From: Hymenobacter guriensis
GTDB lineage: Bacteria > Bacteroidota > Bacteroidia > Cytophagales > Hymenobacteraceae
DNA length: 64,000 nt
NCBI RefSeq assembly: GCF_015773195.1
Contig: NZ_JADWYK010000004.1
Span: 310,001-374,000 of the forward strand
Direction: 5' to 3'
A program made the translations under genes and the position numbers. Below are positions 18,626 through 27,678 of this stretch, piece after piece (the first letter of the stretch is position 1; each line of letters opens with the position of its first letter). Under the pieces are notes generated by a model. The model did not search any database. It saw only the letters and a program-made list of their open reading frames with translations, and was not told the DNA's origin.

Positions 18626-18661
18626 AAAACGCCCCGAAGTCAGCTGACTCCGGGGCGTTTT
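18626..18661. terminator. Bidirectional terminator
   Basis: An 11-bp AAAACGCCCCG-type stem with a palindromic AGTCAGCTGACT top, lying between the convergent DoxX-like gene and the molybdenum hydroxylase operon. Confidence 0.8.
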
Positions 18662-18683
18662 CTGTGAAGACAAATTGCAAGGG

Positions 18684-20918
18684 CTACAGCAGCTTGTCAA
18701 TCATTATGGGCAGGTCGCGCACGCGCTTGCCGGTGGCGTGGTACACGGCATTGGCAATGGCAGCGGCTACGCCTAGCAGGCCAACCTCGCCAATGCCTTT
18801 CACGCCCAGTGGGTTCACAATGTCGTCTTCCTCCTCCACAAACAGCACGTCGAGGTCGTGGATATCGGCGTTGACGGGCACGTGGTACTCGGCGTAGTTG
18901 TGGTTCATGTAGCGGCCGAACTTGTGGTCCATCACCGTTTCCTCCATCAGCGCCGCACTGATGCCCCACACCATGGAACCCAGCACCTGTGAGCGGGCAG
19001 TTTTGAGGTTGAGAATATGGCCGGCCGCCACGGCGTTGACCACCCGCGTTACGTGCACGGTGCCCAACTCCTCATCCACCTTCACCTCCGCAAACACCAC
19101 GTTGTGGGAGTGCATGGAGTAGGGCTGCTGCTTGAGCATATCGGGCATGGCCGAGCTATCGGCTTCCACCTTGGTTTCGCCGCTGGCCTGTAGCACGTCG
19201 CGCAGCACTACGGCCTGGCTGGCGTCGGTGCGCAGGCGGATCTGGCCGTTCACAAACTCCACGTCTTCCAGCTTAGCACCTTTGAGGGGCGAGCCTTCCA
19301 TCTTCTGCGCCAGCTTGAGCAGCTTTTCACCCAGGGCCTCGCAGGTGTTCTTCACGGCCGTACCCACCGAGGCCGCCGTCCAGGAACCGCCTTGTACCGG
19401 GGCCTCGGGCAGGTCGGTATCGCCGAGCTTGAAGGTGACGGCTTCGATGGGCAGGCCCAGCGTTTCGGCTGCAATCTGCGTCATGATGGTGTAGGTGCCG
19501 GTGCCGTTTTCACCGGCCGCACTGGATACCGTCAGGTGCCCGTCGGCGGTGATGCTGGCCTTCGCGGCGGACTTCTGCTGGGTGGCATCCCACACGCCGC
19601 CGCCAATTCCCCAGCCTATTAGCTTGCCGGCGTCGTCGCGCATGGAGCGGGGCGCCTGGGTGCGCTTTTCCCAGCCAAACCTGGCCGCGCCCTGGTGGTA
19701 GCAGTCGCGCAGCTTCTTGCTGGAGAAAGGCTTTTTCAGGTTCTGGTCCTGCTCGGCGTAGTTGCGCAGGCGGAACTCCAGCGGGTCAAGACCAGCGGCA
19801 TACGCCATTTCATCCATGGCTATTTCCAGCCCGATGGAGCCGGTAGCGGCCCCGGGGGCGCGCATATCCAGGGGCGTGTACACGTCGAGCTTGGCCAGCT
19901 GGTAGCCCAGCTTTACGTTGTCGCACTGGTAGAGCATGCCGCTCCAGTTCACCACGTTTTCGGTGTAGTCCTCAAACTGGGAGGTTTCATGCAGGGCGTG
20001 GTGTTGCAGGGCCGCCAGGGTGCCATCGGCGTTGGTGCCCAGCTTGAGGTACTGCAGGGTGTGGGGGCGGTGCCCAAAGGAAAACATCTGCTGGCGGGTG
20101 AGCGTGACGCGCACTGAGCGTTTGAGCTCCAGGGCGGCCAGCACGGCCAGAAACACCTGGTACTGGGGCCGCAAACCCGCGCCGAAGCCCCCGCCCATGT
20201 ACTCATTTACCACCCGGCAGTCGTCCTTCTTCAGCCCAAAGATTTTGGTAAGGTACTGCTGCACGTTATATACGCCCTGGGTTTTGTCGTAGGCCGTGAT
20301 TTTGCCGTCGGCATGGTACTCGGCCGTGGTGGCAAACAGTTCCATGGGGTTGTGGTGCTGGGCGCCATGCACGTACTCGGCCTCCATGCGGTGCGGGGCT
20401 TCTTCCCAGGCTTTGTCGGGGTTGCCGCGGGGCGGCGGCGGGGGCATCCAGCCGGTTTTGCCGCGGCCCGGCTCAAAGCCCTCGTCGCGCTTGGTTTCGA
20501 GGTCGGTTTCGTGCTTGTCCTCTTCATACTCCAGGCGTAGCAGGGAAGCCGCGTAGCGGGCCACCTCAAGGCTTTCGGCTACCACCAGAGCCACGGGCTG
20601 CTGGCTGAACTTTACCTCGTTATCGTGCAGGGGTCGGAAAGGCGAGCCGCCGGGGGCTACGTCGTCCTTGTAGCTCCGGTCAAACCAGGCCAGGGAAGGC
20701 ACGTTTTCGTGGGAGAAAACCTGGAGCACGCCGGGCAGCGCCAGCACCTCGTCGGCGTGGACTCTGGTGATTTTGCCCTTGGCAATGGGGCTGCTGACCA
20801 CCCAGCCGTAGGTCAGGCCGGGCACGTTGTACTCGGCCGAGTACCTGGCCGCGCCGGTTACTTTCGCCGGACCATCAACGCGGCTGGTGGGCTTGCCTAT
20901 GTGGTTGGTCGTGCTCAT
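18684..20918 (-). CDS. paoC: Molybdenum hydroxylase large subunit (PaoC/YagR-like)
   Basis: A 744-residue molybdopterin-binding subunit of the xanthine oxidase family. EYMGGGFGAGLRPQYQ and RAPGAATGSIGLE contact the cofactor, and E711 in GVKGIGEVGLLG is the catalytic glutamate of the hydroxylase mechanism. Together with the FAD and 2Fe-2S subunits it would oxidise aldehydes or N-heterocycles with water as oxygen source. The loop GRGKTGWMPPPPPRG is a proline-rich insertion of unknown role. It overlaps the FAD subunit by four bases (ATGA), implying coupled translation. PaoABC-type aldehyde oxidoreductase is favoured over xanthine dehydrogenase because the FAD subunit has extra cluster cysteines. 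Confidence 0.93.
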   Translation of the reverse strand: MSTTNHIGKPTSRVDGPAKVTGAARYSAEYNVPGLTYGWVVSSPIAKGKITRVHADEVLALPGVLQVFSHENVPSLAWFDRSYKDDVAPGGSPFRPLHDNEVKFSQQPVALVVAESLEVARYAASLLRLEYEEDKHETDLETKRDEGFEPGRGKTGWMPPPPPRGNPDKAWEEAPHRMEAEYVHGAQHHNPMELFATTAEYHADGKITAYDKTQGVYNVQQYLTKIFGLKKDDCRVVNEYMGGGFGAGLRPQYQVFLAVLAALELKRSVRVTLTRQQMFSFGHRPHTLQYLKLGTNADGTLAALQHHALHETSQFEDYTENVVNWSGMLYQCDNVKLGYQLAKLDVYTPLDMRAPGAATGSIGLEIAMDEMAYAAGLDPLEFRLRNYAEQDQNLKKPFSSKKLRDCYHQGAARFGWEKRTQAPRSMRDDAGKLIGWGIGGGVWDATQQKSAAKASITADGHLTVSSAAGENGTGTYTIMTQIAAETLGLPIEAVTFKLGDTDLPEAPVQGGSWTAASVGTAVKNTCEALGEKLLKLAQKMEGSPLKGAKLEDVEFVNGQIRLRTDASQAVVLRDVLQASGETKVEADSSAMPDMLKQQPYSMHSHNVVFAEVKVDEELGTVHVTRVVNAVAAGHILNLKTARSQVLGSMVWGISAALMEETVMDHKFGRYMNHNYAEYHVPVNADIHDLDVLFVEEEDDIVNPLGVKGIGEVGLLGVAAAIANAVYHATGKRVRDLPIMIDKLL

Positions 20919-21937
20919 GGATTCGAGTTTAGAAAGACGTCGGATGCGGTTTGCGAGCCTTCGGCGGCCTGCCGGAGTGCCCGCACAATGGCACGCCGGG
21001 CCAGCTCAATCTTGAAGTTGTTGGAGCCCTGGCCCTGCGCGTTTTCCAGCACTTTGGCGGCCACGCGGGCAAAGGTTTCGGCGGTGGCAGGCTGGCCTTT
21101 GAGCATATTTTCGGCCTCCTGGTCGCGCCAGGGCTTGTGGGCCACGCCGCCCAAGGCCAGGCGGGCATCCGTAATGGTATTCCCTTCGAGCTCCAGGGCC
21201 GCCGCCACCGATATCAGGGCAAAGGCGTAGCTGCTCCGGTCGCGCAGCTTCAGGTAGCTGAAATTCTTCTCGAAGCTCTTGGCAGGTAAATCGAGGCTGA
21301 CAATCAGCTCGCCGGGCTCCAGGGTGTTGTCTTTTTCAGGCTGGTCGCCGGGCAGGCGGTGGAATTCCTCGAAGGCAATGCTCCGCTCCCCACCTGGCCC
21401 GCTTACGCGCACCGTAGGAGCCAGCGCGGCCAGGGCCACGCACATGTCCGAGGGGTGGGTGGCAATGCACGCCTCGCTGGTGCCCAGAATGGCGTGGATG
21501 CGGTTGTAGCCGCCAATGGCCGAGCAGCCCGAGCCGGGCTCCCGCTTATTGCAGGGCGTGGCCAGGTCGTAGAAGTAGTAGCAGCGGGTGCGCTGCAGGA
21601 GATTACCGCCGTTGGTGGCCATGTTGCGCAGTTGCGGCGAGGCCCCGGCCAGAATGGCTTGGTTCAGCAGCGGGTAACGGCTTTTCACCTCGTCATTCCA
21701 GGCCGTGTCGGCGTTGGTGGCGGTAGCACCCAGGCGCAGGCCGCCGTCGGGCAGATTTTCAATGGCGGCCAGCGGCAGCTTGCCCACGCTCACGAGGTGG
21801 GTGGGGCGCTCCACGTTTTCCTTCATCAAATCGATGAGGTTGGTGCCGCCCCCGATGTAGGCAGCGTTGCTGTGCCCGGCCTTATCACGCACGGCATCAT
21901 CGACGGCCGTGGCGCGGTGGTAGGTGAATGGGTTCAT
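20915..21937 (-). CDS. paoB: Molybdenum hydroxylase FAD subunit with 4Fe-4S cysteines (PaoB-like)
   Basis: A 340-residue FAD-binding subunit. YIGGGTNLIDLMK at 27-39 and ATNGGNLLQRTRC at 107-119 are FAD loops. Four cysteines, C119, C129, C138 and C157, fall in the segment that in E. coli PaoB binds an additional 4Fe-4S cluster (RCYYFYDLATPCNK and GSGCSAIGG), which distinguishes PaoB from ordinary xanthine dehydrogenase FAD subunits. It passes electrons from the 2Fe-2S subunit to an acceptor. It sits between the 2Fe-2S gene (96 bases upstream) and the large subunit (overlapping). Confidence 0.92.
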   Translation of the reverse strand: MNPFTYHRATAVDDAVRDKAGHSNAAYIGGGTNLIDLMKENVERPTHLVSVGKLPLAAIENLPDGGLRLGATATNADTAWNDEVKSRYPLLNQAILAGASPQLRNMATNGGNLLQRTRCYYFYDLATPCNKREPGSGCSAIGGYNRIHAILGTSEACIATHPSDMCVALAALAPTVRVSGPGGERSIAFEEFHRLPGDQPEKDNTLEPGELIVSLDLPAKSFEKNFSYLKLRDRSSYAFALISVAAALELEGNTITDARLALGGVAHKPWRDQEAENMLKGQPATAETFARVAAKVLENAQGQGSNNFKIELARRAIVRALRQAAEGSQTASDVFLNSNP

Positions 21938-21943
21938 GTGTTA

Positions 21944-22037
21944 GTATTGAGTAGTGAGTAATTGGTACTGAGCATATAATGGATTAGAGTAGCAGCCAGA
22001 TGTAAGGTCTTACTACTCAATACCTACTACTCACTAC
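21944..22037. repeat. Inverted and direct short repeats inside the pao operon
   Basis: Short blocks based on GAGTAGTGAGTA recur: 21944-21954 pairs with 22013-22023 (11 bp) and 21951-21960 pairs with 22028-22037 (10 bp). They fill the gap between the first two operon genes and could fold in the mRNA. Confidence 0.6.
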
Positions 22038-22555
22038 TTTTTTTCCACAACTTCCTTCACGGCATTCAGAATGCCTATGTAAGCCCCACAGCGGCAGAGG
22101 TTGCCGCTCATCAGCTCCCGAATTTCATCTTCCGTGCGGGCCTTGCCTTCGTTGATGAGGCCCTGGGCCGAGCAGATCTGGCCGGGCGTGCAGTAGCCGC
22201 ACTGGAAGGCGTCGTGGTCGATGAAGGCCTGCTGCAGGGGGTGCAGGCTTTCGGTGGTGCCCAGGCCTTCTATGGTCGTAATTTCCTCGCCCTCGTGCAT
22301 CACCGCCAGCGACAGGCAGCTGTTGATGCGCTTACCATCGATCAGCACCGTGCAGGCCCCGCACTGGCCATGGTCGCAGCCTTTCTTGGTGCCGGTAAGG
22401 TTGAGGTATTCGCGCAGGGCGTCGAGCAGGGTGGTCCAGGGAGCAAGCTGGAGGGTATGCTGCTGGCCGTTGATGGTGAGATGAACCGGGCCGGCAGACG
22501 GCGGCACGGCCACCCCGCCGGCGCGGGCCGGTGCGTTGGTCGGTTGCTGAGGCAT
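22034..22555 (-). CDS. paoA: Molybdenum hydroxylase 2Fe-2S subunit (PaoA-like)
   Basis: A 173-residue iron-sulfur subunit. The plant-type 2Fe-2S cluster uses C60, C65, C68 and C80 (GCDHGQCGACTVLIDG then NSC); the second cluster uses C119, C122, C154 and C156 (CGYCTPGQ and CRCGAY). ATG at 22555 is chosen because an upstream extension is not family-like. E. coli PaoA carries a Tat signal; here there is no twin-arginine leader from this start or in the longer frame, so the complex is probably cytoplasmic. It is the first gene of the operon. No maturation factor gene such as paoD is nearby. Confidence 0.92.
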   Translation of the reverse strand: MPQQPTNAPARAGGVAVPPSAGPVHLTINGQQHTLQLAPWTTLLDALREYLNLTGTKKGCDHGQCGACTVLIDGKRINSCLSLAVMHEGEEITTIEGLGTTESLHPLQQAFIDHDAFQCGYCTPGQICSAQGLINEGKARTEDEIRELMSGNLCRCGAYIGILNAVKEVVEKK

Positions 22556-22895
22556 AGAAAGAAAGCTGGTTGTGGATGAAGGGCTGGCGCTGCAACACGG
22601 GCAGTTGCTTTGGCTTACGGGGTTCCACCGGCGCACGTTATGCTCCTGGCCCGATTTTTCCCTTCTATAATCCTATATTCAATCTCAACCGGCCGCGAGG
22701 GACTACCACTTAGGTTATTTAGCCTTTAACCATATTCTTTCTAAATTTCTCCGGACCGCGCTTCGACACTGCTGGAAGCCCGCTTCCGGCTTACGTTATA
22801 TTCGCTTAGACACGACTAGCCAGTGCCCGGGCTCATATGTGCAATCAGCCGCCGGCCGGTTGGTACAGCAACAGCCTCGGGATTTAACCGGCCGG
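22556..22895. other. Intergenic region between pao operon and Crp-like gene
   Basis: 340 bases without a credible gene. It contains an AT-rich stretch near 22660-22760 and an inverted repeat of 11 bp (22851-22861 with 22886-22896) that reaches the stop of the Crp-like gene; it lacks a T-run, so I do not call it a terminator. Confidence 0.5.
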
Positions 22896-23474
22896 CTAGC
22901 CTTTGGCCCGCTCAGCCCGGATGCGGCTCAGGGATTCGGGTGTGATGCCTAGGTAGGCCGCAATATGACGCTGGGGCAGCCGCTGGGCCAGCGTAGGATA
23001 CAGCTGCAGAAACTCCTGATAACGGGTTTCGGCCGGGACGCTGAGCACGCCAATCAGCCGCCGCTGCATAGCTGCCAGGCTGCGTTGCAGCAGTTCGTAG
23101 AAAAACGCCTGGAACGCCGGCCCAAAGGCAGAAAGCTGCGCGTAGAACCCGGCGCCAAAGAGCAGTACCTCGGAGTCTTCCAGCGCATCAATGGCAAACA
23201 GCGCGGGCTCGTGGCGGCGGATACTGTGCTGATCGGCAATCCACCAGTTTTCGGGAGCGAATTGCAGGATGTGTTCCTTCTGGCGCTCGTCCGTGACGTA
23301 GCTGCGCAGGCAGCCGCGCACCACAAAGGCCCCGTAGCGCGCCGTCTCGCCCTGCCGCCCCAGAACCTCGCCTTTCGCCAGCTGGCGCGGGGTAAGCAGC
23401 CCCGTCAGTTCGTTGAGTTGAGTTTCGGTGAGCGGGAGTTTGTCACGGAAATAAGCGCGGAGGGCATCGAGCAT
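22896..23474 (-). CDS. Crp/Fnr-family transcriptional regulator
   Basis: A 192-residue regulator with an N-terminal cyclic-nucleotide-binding-like beta-roll (about 15-125, including GEVLGRQGETARYGAFVVRG) and a C-terminal winged helix ending QRHIAAYLGITPESLSRIRA, the recognition helix. The cAMP-contact motif of true Crp is not present, so the ligand is unknown. Start at 23474 (MLDALRAYF) fits family length; the longer frame does not. TATCTTGC on the minus strand at 23565-23572 is a weak -7 candidate. It follows the TonB receptor gene by 106 bases on the same strand. Confidence 0.88.
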   Translation of the reverse strand: MLDALRAYFRDKLPLTETQLNELTGLLTPRQLAKGEVLGRQGETARYGAFVVRGCLRSYVTDERQKEHILQFAPENWWIADQHSIRRHEPALFAIDALEDSEVLLFGAGFYAQLSAFGPAFQAFFYELLQRSLAAMQRRLIGVLSVPAETRYQEFLQLYPTLAQRLPQRHIAAYLGITPESLSRIRAERAKG

Positions 23475-23580
23475 GGAGCAAAACGGAGTAGGGACGCATA
23501 GTAGCGTCTCGTCGTTGAACGGCCGAAACCGCGCCGTGGTAATCAACATCAGCAACGGCAAGCCGCAAGATATAGCGTCT

Positions 23581-26181
23581 CTATAAACCGTGTGTCAGCT
23601 GCAGGTAATACAACCCGCCCACGCTAGGTCCGCCGAGGTAACTCACGTAATAGTGGTTGAGTACGTTGCTGGCGCCCAGCTTGAAGCGCAGGTTAAGTGT
23701 GGGCAGACGGTAGCTGAGCTGGGCGTCGAGGGTGCCGTAAACGGGCACGTAGCCGCTCACCAGGAACGTTTGGGAATAGTAGCGCTGCTGCCAGTGGTAG
23801 TTGAGGCCAAAGCCAATATGCTTGCCCACATTTTCGTTGCCCAGGCTCAGATTAGCAGCCCAGGGGGGCGTGTTGAAGCCGTCCTCTAGCCCGTCGCCCG
23901 ACTCAGTGCGGCGCAGACGGGCATAGGTGGCGCTGGCCCCGGCCAGGTAACTGCCGCCTACCTCCATGCGCAACCCCAGTGAGCCGCCGTAGTTGTGCAC
24001 CCGGCTGCGCGAGTTAGTCCAGAGGCGGTATCGGGCCTGGCCGGCGCGGGCGCTCAAAGCAGTAGCCACGGTGTTTTGGTCGGCCCCGGGGGTCATCGGC
24101 TGGCCGGCGGCATTGAGGGGCACGTAGGCTTCTACCTGGGCAATAAAGTCGCGGTAGGTGTTGGCGTAGAAGTCCACGTCGACTAGCAGGCGCCCGCCGG
24201 GCAGCAGAGCCGCCTTGTAGCCCGCCTCCCAGGACTTGATGAATTCGGGCTGCAGGTAGGTGTAAGGGTTCTTTTGCAGCGTGCCCTGGTTTTTGCTTAT
24301 GGCCTGGCCGCGCGACAGGCCCCCGGTGTTCACGTCGCGGGTTACGGCCGCGTTGAAGGCGTCGATGGAGCTGCGCAGGTAGCTGGCCTCAAACACTCCA
24401 TCCGACATCACCCGTAGCCCCCCGATGCGCTTCACCTGCCCGCTGTTCACGTTGGAAAACCCCTCAAACAAGCTTGGGAACCGGTAGCCGCTCTGATAGC
24501 TTAGTCGGAAGTGATGGCGCTGGGTGGGCGAGTACGCCGCCGTCAGGCGCGGGTTGAAAAGGGTGTGAAAGTAATCGTTCTTATCAGCCCGCAGCGTAGC
24601 CGTCAGCCGAATCTTCTCCTCCCAGAGTCGGGCTCCGGCTTGGGCAAAGCCCCCTGTTTTGCCGTAGGTAAGCGTACTGTACGGGTCCTCCCCTTGCTCG
24701 GGGTTGATGAAGTAGTTGCCGTCGGGCTGAATGAAATACGTGCGGTGGGCAAGGCCCAGCAATACGTCGGCCCAGGCCGGTAGCGCCTTACGCCCCCAGC
24801 GGCGCAAGGCGCTACCGAGGTTCATTTGGCCCTCCAGGTGCAATAGATCAGCTTGTACGCGCAGGGCCGCCCCTTGGTCCCAATTATTAATGTCGGTCAG
24901 CTCCCGCAGGCGCTGTTTGAACTCCGGCGTGCCGGGCTGCAGGCGGCCCGCATCGGCGGCGGTGCGGGCCGTAGCGTGGGCCTGGGCTACGGTCTGGCCA
25001 TCTGCCACGGCCTGGTTCCAGGCGGCGGCATAGTCCTGGTTCCACGAGTTATCGGGCTTGAAGCTGCGGTCCAGGTTTTCGGCGGCGGAGCGCAGGTTGT
25101 AGCTGCGGCCGGTGTTTTCCCGGGTGAAGTAGGCCCGGGCCTGTACCACGGGCCCCGTGAGTTGGAGAGCGTGCTGCTGCAGGTGGTAGTTTTCGAGCCG
25201 AAACCGGTTGCTGCGCTGGTACACATTGTCGAATTGGCTGCCCCGGTAAGTGTAGGCCAGTTCAGCTTTATCCGTCATTTTGTAGTACAGCGCCGCGTCG
25301 TAGCGGAGCGTCTGGAGGCGGTAGTCCACCACATCCTGCTCCAGGTAGCCGGTGTGGGCCACCTGGTAGCTTTTGCCACCCAGCGTGAGGGTCGAGCGGT
25401 TAGATGACTCATTTCCATAGCTGCTCACCGGGTCGCGGGCCGGGTTGTCGGGGCCCAGCAGACCGGTGGTGGCATTGCCCTTGGGGTTGAGGTCGGTCAG
25501 GTCGCGGGCCACCCAGTCGTAGCCGCGCAGGTAGGTGCTATTTACCTTGAGGGCCCACTTCGTACCCAGGACCTTGGCGTAACGCAGGCTGGTTTCGGAG
25601 AACAAACGCACGCCAGTTGCCGGGTCACCCACGTGGTTCAGCCCGGATTTTTGCTGCACGCTCAGCCCTTCGCTTAGAAACGGGTTTCTAGTGCTGAAAT
25701 TAGCCAGTCCGTTGATGGCGTTCAGCCCGTACAGTGCGGCCGCTGTGCCCGGCACTATCTCCACCGCTCCAATGTCCAGGTCACTTGGCCCCAGCACGTT
25801 GCCAATGGGCCCGCCAATGTGGGGCGCCTGGTTATCAATACCGTCAACCAGTTGGGCAAAGCGCACGTTGGTGGTATTGCTGAAGCCCCTGGCATTTATT
25901 ACCTTGAAACCCAGGCTGGGCGTAATCACCTGCACGCCCTTCACATGCTCTAAGGCATCAAAAAAAGAGGGCGCGGGCGTAATCTGCAGCTGTCGGGCAC
26001 TGAGCTTCTCCACCGTCACCGGCGACTGCAGAATGCTTTCCTCCACTTTCGAAGCCGTAATTACGACTTCCCGCAGCTGGGTGGTATCGGGTACTGCTGA
26101 CCTTGTTTGGGCCGTAGCGACTTGGGCCGGCAGAACCGCCGCCAGGGCAAGCCAACGGAAAGGCGAAGTAGCGTTGGCCAT
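23581..26181 (-). CDS. TonB-dependent outer-membrane receptor
   Basis: An 866-residue receptor: signal peptide (1-25, VLPAQVATAQ), a short TonB-box-like DTTQLREVVITASK, a plug domain of about 40-160 (DALEHVKGVQVITP, INARGFSNTTNVRF, GPSDLDIGAVEIVPGTAAAL) and a 22-strand barrel to the end. It lacks the N-terminal carboxypeptidase-like domain of SusC proteins and there is no SusD partner, so it looks like a siderophore, cofactor or metal receptor rather than a glycan importer. ATG at 26181 is preferred since the signal peptide follows. The MarR-GNAT gene lies upstream and the Crp-like gene downstream on the same strand. The ligand cannot be read from the sequence. Confidence 0.92.
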   Translation of the reverse strand: MANATSPFRWLALAAVLPAQVATAQTRSAVPDTTQLREVVITASKVEESILQSPVTVEKLSARQLQITPAPSFFDALEHVKGVQVITPSLGFKVINARGFSNTTNVRFAQLVDGIDNQAPHIGGPIGNVLGPSDLDIGAVEIVPGTAAALYGLNAINGLANFSTRNPFLSEGLSVQQKSGLNHVGDPATGVRLFSETSLRYAKVLGTKWALKVNSTYLRGYDWVARDLTDLNPKGNATTGLLGPDNPARDPVSSYGNESSNRSTLTLGGKSYQVAHTGYLEQDVVDYRLQTLRYDAALYYKMTDKAELAYTYRGSQFDNVYQRSNRFRLENYHLQQHALQLTGPVVQARAYFTRENTGRSYNLRSAAENLDRSFKPDNSWNQDYAAAWNQAVADGQTVAQAHATARTAADAGRLQPGTPEFKQRLRELTDINNWDQGAALRVQADLLHLEGQMNLGSALRRWGRKALPAWADVLLGLAHRTYFIQPDGNYFINPEQGEDPYSTLTYGKTGGFAQAGARLWEEKIRLTATLRADKNDYFHTLFNPRLTAAYSPTQRHHFRLSYQSGYRFPSLFEGFSNVNSGQVKRIGGLRVMSDGVFEASYLRSSIDAFNAAVTRDVNTGGLSRGQAISKNQGTLQKNPYTYLQPEFIKSWEAGYKAALLPGGRLLVDVDFYANTYRDFIAQVEAYVPLNAAGQPMTPGADQNTVATALSARAGQARYRLWTNSRSRVHNYGGSLGLRMEVGGSYLAGASATYARLRRTESGDGLEDGFNTPPWAANLSLGNENVGKHIGFGLNYHWQQRYYSQTFLVSGYVPVYGTLDAQLSYRLPTLNLRFKLGASNVLNHYYVSYLGGPSVGGLYYLQLTHGL

Positions 26182-26211
26182 TAAGCAAATAGGGGCTTCG
26201 TCGTATTCTCG

Positions 26212-26219
26212 CAAACATA
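26212..26219 (-). promoter_or_regulatory. -7 element of the TonB receptor promoter
   Basis: TATGTTTG on the minus strand fits TAnnTTTG exactly, 30 bases before the start codon. Confidence 0.45.
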
Positions 26220-26290
26220 ACGGGCAACCCGGCCAATGGTTTGCCTGAATGCGTTACCTCTGTTTCCTGATCAGCCTTCCGTCGTCCTAT

Positions 26291-27241
26291 CTACGACAGC
26301 AACAGCTCCATCTGGATGTTGCACCGCTCGTAAGGGGAAGGCTGCCCCGCCACGGTTTTCTGGAAGCCCAGCTTGTGGTAGAGCTGAATGGCGGGCTTGA
26401 GCTTGGTGTTGCTTTCCAGGTACAGCCGCCGCGCCCCCAGCATCCGGGCTTTGGCAATGGCGGCTTCGCCCAGCCGAAACCCGATACCCAGACCCTGGGC
26501 GGTGGGCGCTACGGCCATTTTTGCCAGCTCGTACGTGTCATCTTCCATCCAAAGCAAAGCACAGGCGCCTACTATCCGGTTTTGGTACGCGGCCAGCAGA
26601 ATGTGCCCGCCCTTCTCCAGAATGTACGTATCGGGATGGTCCAGGGCAAGCAGGTCGGGCTCTTCCACGCGGAAGTACTGCTCAATCCAGGTCAGGTTCA
26701 GCTGTTTGAAGTCGGGCTGGTATCGGGGCTCGTAGTCAAGGATGCGCACTTCGCTGCCCAGCCGCTCACTGCGCATGGCTTTCACCCGGCTGGCCAGGCT
26801 CTGGCGCGACAGGGCGTACTCCACCTCTTCAATGGCCAGCCACAAATTGTGGCGGGTTTCAGCCAGCAGGGCTTCAGTAGCCTGGCGCACATCGGCGGTT
26901 TGCTCCTGCAGGGCCGGCCACAAGCTGGCGCCTTTGTCGGTGAGGGCAATGATGCTGCGGCGTTGGTCGGTTTCGCCGCGCTGCACCTCCACCAAACCAT
27001 GTTTCATGAGGTCTTTCACTACCTGACTAACGGCGGCGTGGGTTTGGCCGATTTGCTCGGCAATGTCGCTCACGTGGCGAGTGGAATCGGCTGCTACACT
27101 CCAGAACACCGGAAACCACCGGGGCTCGAAGGGTACCTGGTAGCTGGCGTACACCTCCGCGGCCTGGGAAGTCATCAGGTCATTCAACCGGCGCAACCGG
27201 CTTCCCAGCGCGGCGGGGCCAACTTTGGCGAAGAAATTCAT
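26291..27241 (-). CDS. MarR-type regulator fused to a GNAT acetyltransferase
   Basis: A 316-residue two-domain protein. Residues about 35-145 are a MarR winged helix (IAEQIGQTHAAVSQVVKDLM, then HGLVEVQRGETDQRRSIIAL, the wing and its basic tip). Residues about 165-316 are a GNAT fold with VAPTAQGLGIGFRLGEAAI as the acetyl-CoA loop and LYLESNTKLKPAIQLYHKLG near the end. Such fusions are known in several phyla; the acetylated substrate is usually undetermined. Two palindromes directly upstream of its start codon suggest autoregulation. It is divergent from gltB and upstream of the TonB receptor gene. Confidence 0.92.
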   Translation of the reverse strand: MNFFAKVGPAALGSRLRRLNDLMTSQAAEVYASYQVPFEPRWFPVFWSVAADSTRHVSDIAEQIGQTHAAVSQVVKDLMKHGLVEVQRGETDQRRSIIALTDKGASLWPALQEQTADVRQATEALLAETRHNLWLAIEEVEYALSRQSLASRVKAMRSERLGSEVRILDYEPRYQPDFKQLNLTWIEQYFRVEEPDLLALDHPDTYILEKGGHILLAAYQNRIVGACALLWMEDDTYELAKMAVAPTAQGLGIGFRLGEAAIAKARMLGARRLYLESNTKLKPAIQLYHKLGFQKTVAGQPSPYERCNIQMELLLS

Positions 27242-27678
27242 TCGGCAAATGTAAAAACATTTACGTAAGCACTTACAGGTATCCTGACATAGTTAAAACT
27301 TGCTTATTTCTTAGCAAAGGCAAAGTGGTTCTGCAGCCCGAAACCCCTGGATCAATTGCTGACCTTCAGACCTGCCGCCACGCTTCTGTCCAGCAAAGGC
27401 GGAAGGGAAAGATGAAGTGACACCGTTTTTCGGGCAGTAAATGACGAGGTAGCCTGGAGTTTGAAATTGTAGCGGCTGCGCCCCGGTTTTCTGCTGTTTG
27501 GGTTAGGCAACCGTCGCCAATACGCGGCTTTAGCGGGTTTAAGCGGCAAAATGCAGGAAAATCAGAGCGAGTTAGAAACCGGAAAACCACCGCAGTGGCA
27601 ATGGTTTGGGCAGACGCAACTGCTTAGGTTTCTACTTCGGACCTACTGCCGGGGGTCATTTTTTACCGTTGAACTCTG
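27242..27678. other. Divergent intergenic region upstream of gltB
   Basis: 437 bases between the MarR-GNAT gene and gltB. Apart from the palindromes next to the left gene I see no credible coding frame, RNA gene or terminator, and no convincing -7 element for gltB. Confidence 0.5.
27247..27276. promoter_or_regulatory. Candidate MarR operators
   Basis: Two perfect palindromes lie 5 to 35 bases upstream of the MarR-GNAT start: AAATGTAAAAACATTT (27247-27262) and GTAAGCACTTAC (27265-27276), with TTACGTAA (27261-27268) bridging them. MarR dimers bind sites of this size and symmetry, usually their own. Confidence 0.45.

Noticed and set aside
22851..22896. Terminator for the Crp-like gene
   Set aside because: The 11-bp stem has a 24-base loop and no T-run on the expected side.
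27352..27590. Short leftward frames upstream of gltB
   Set aside because: Overlapping frames of 65-74 codons with no start context or conserved look; treated as non-coding.
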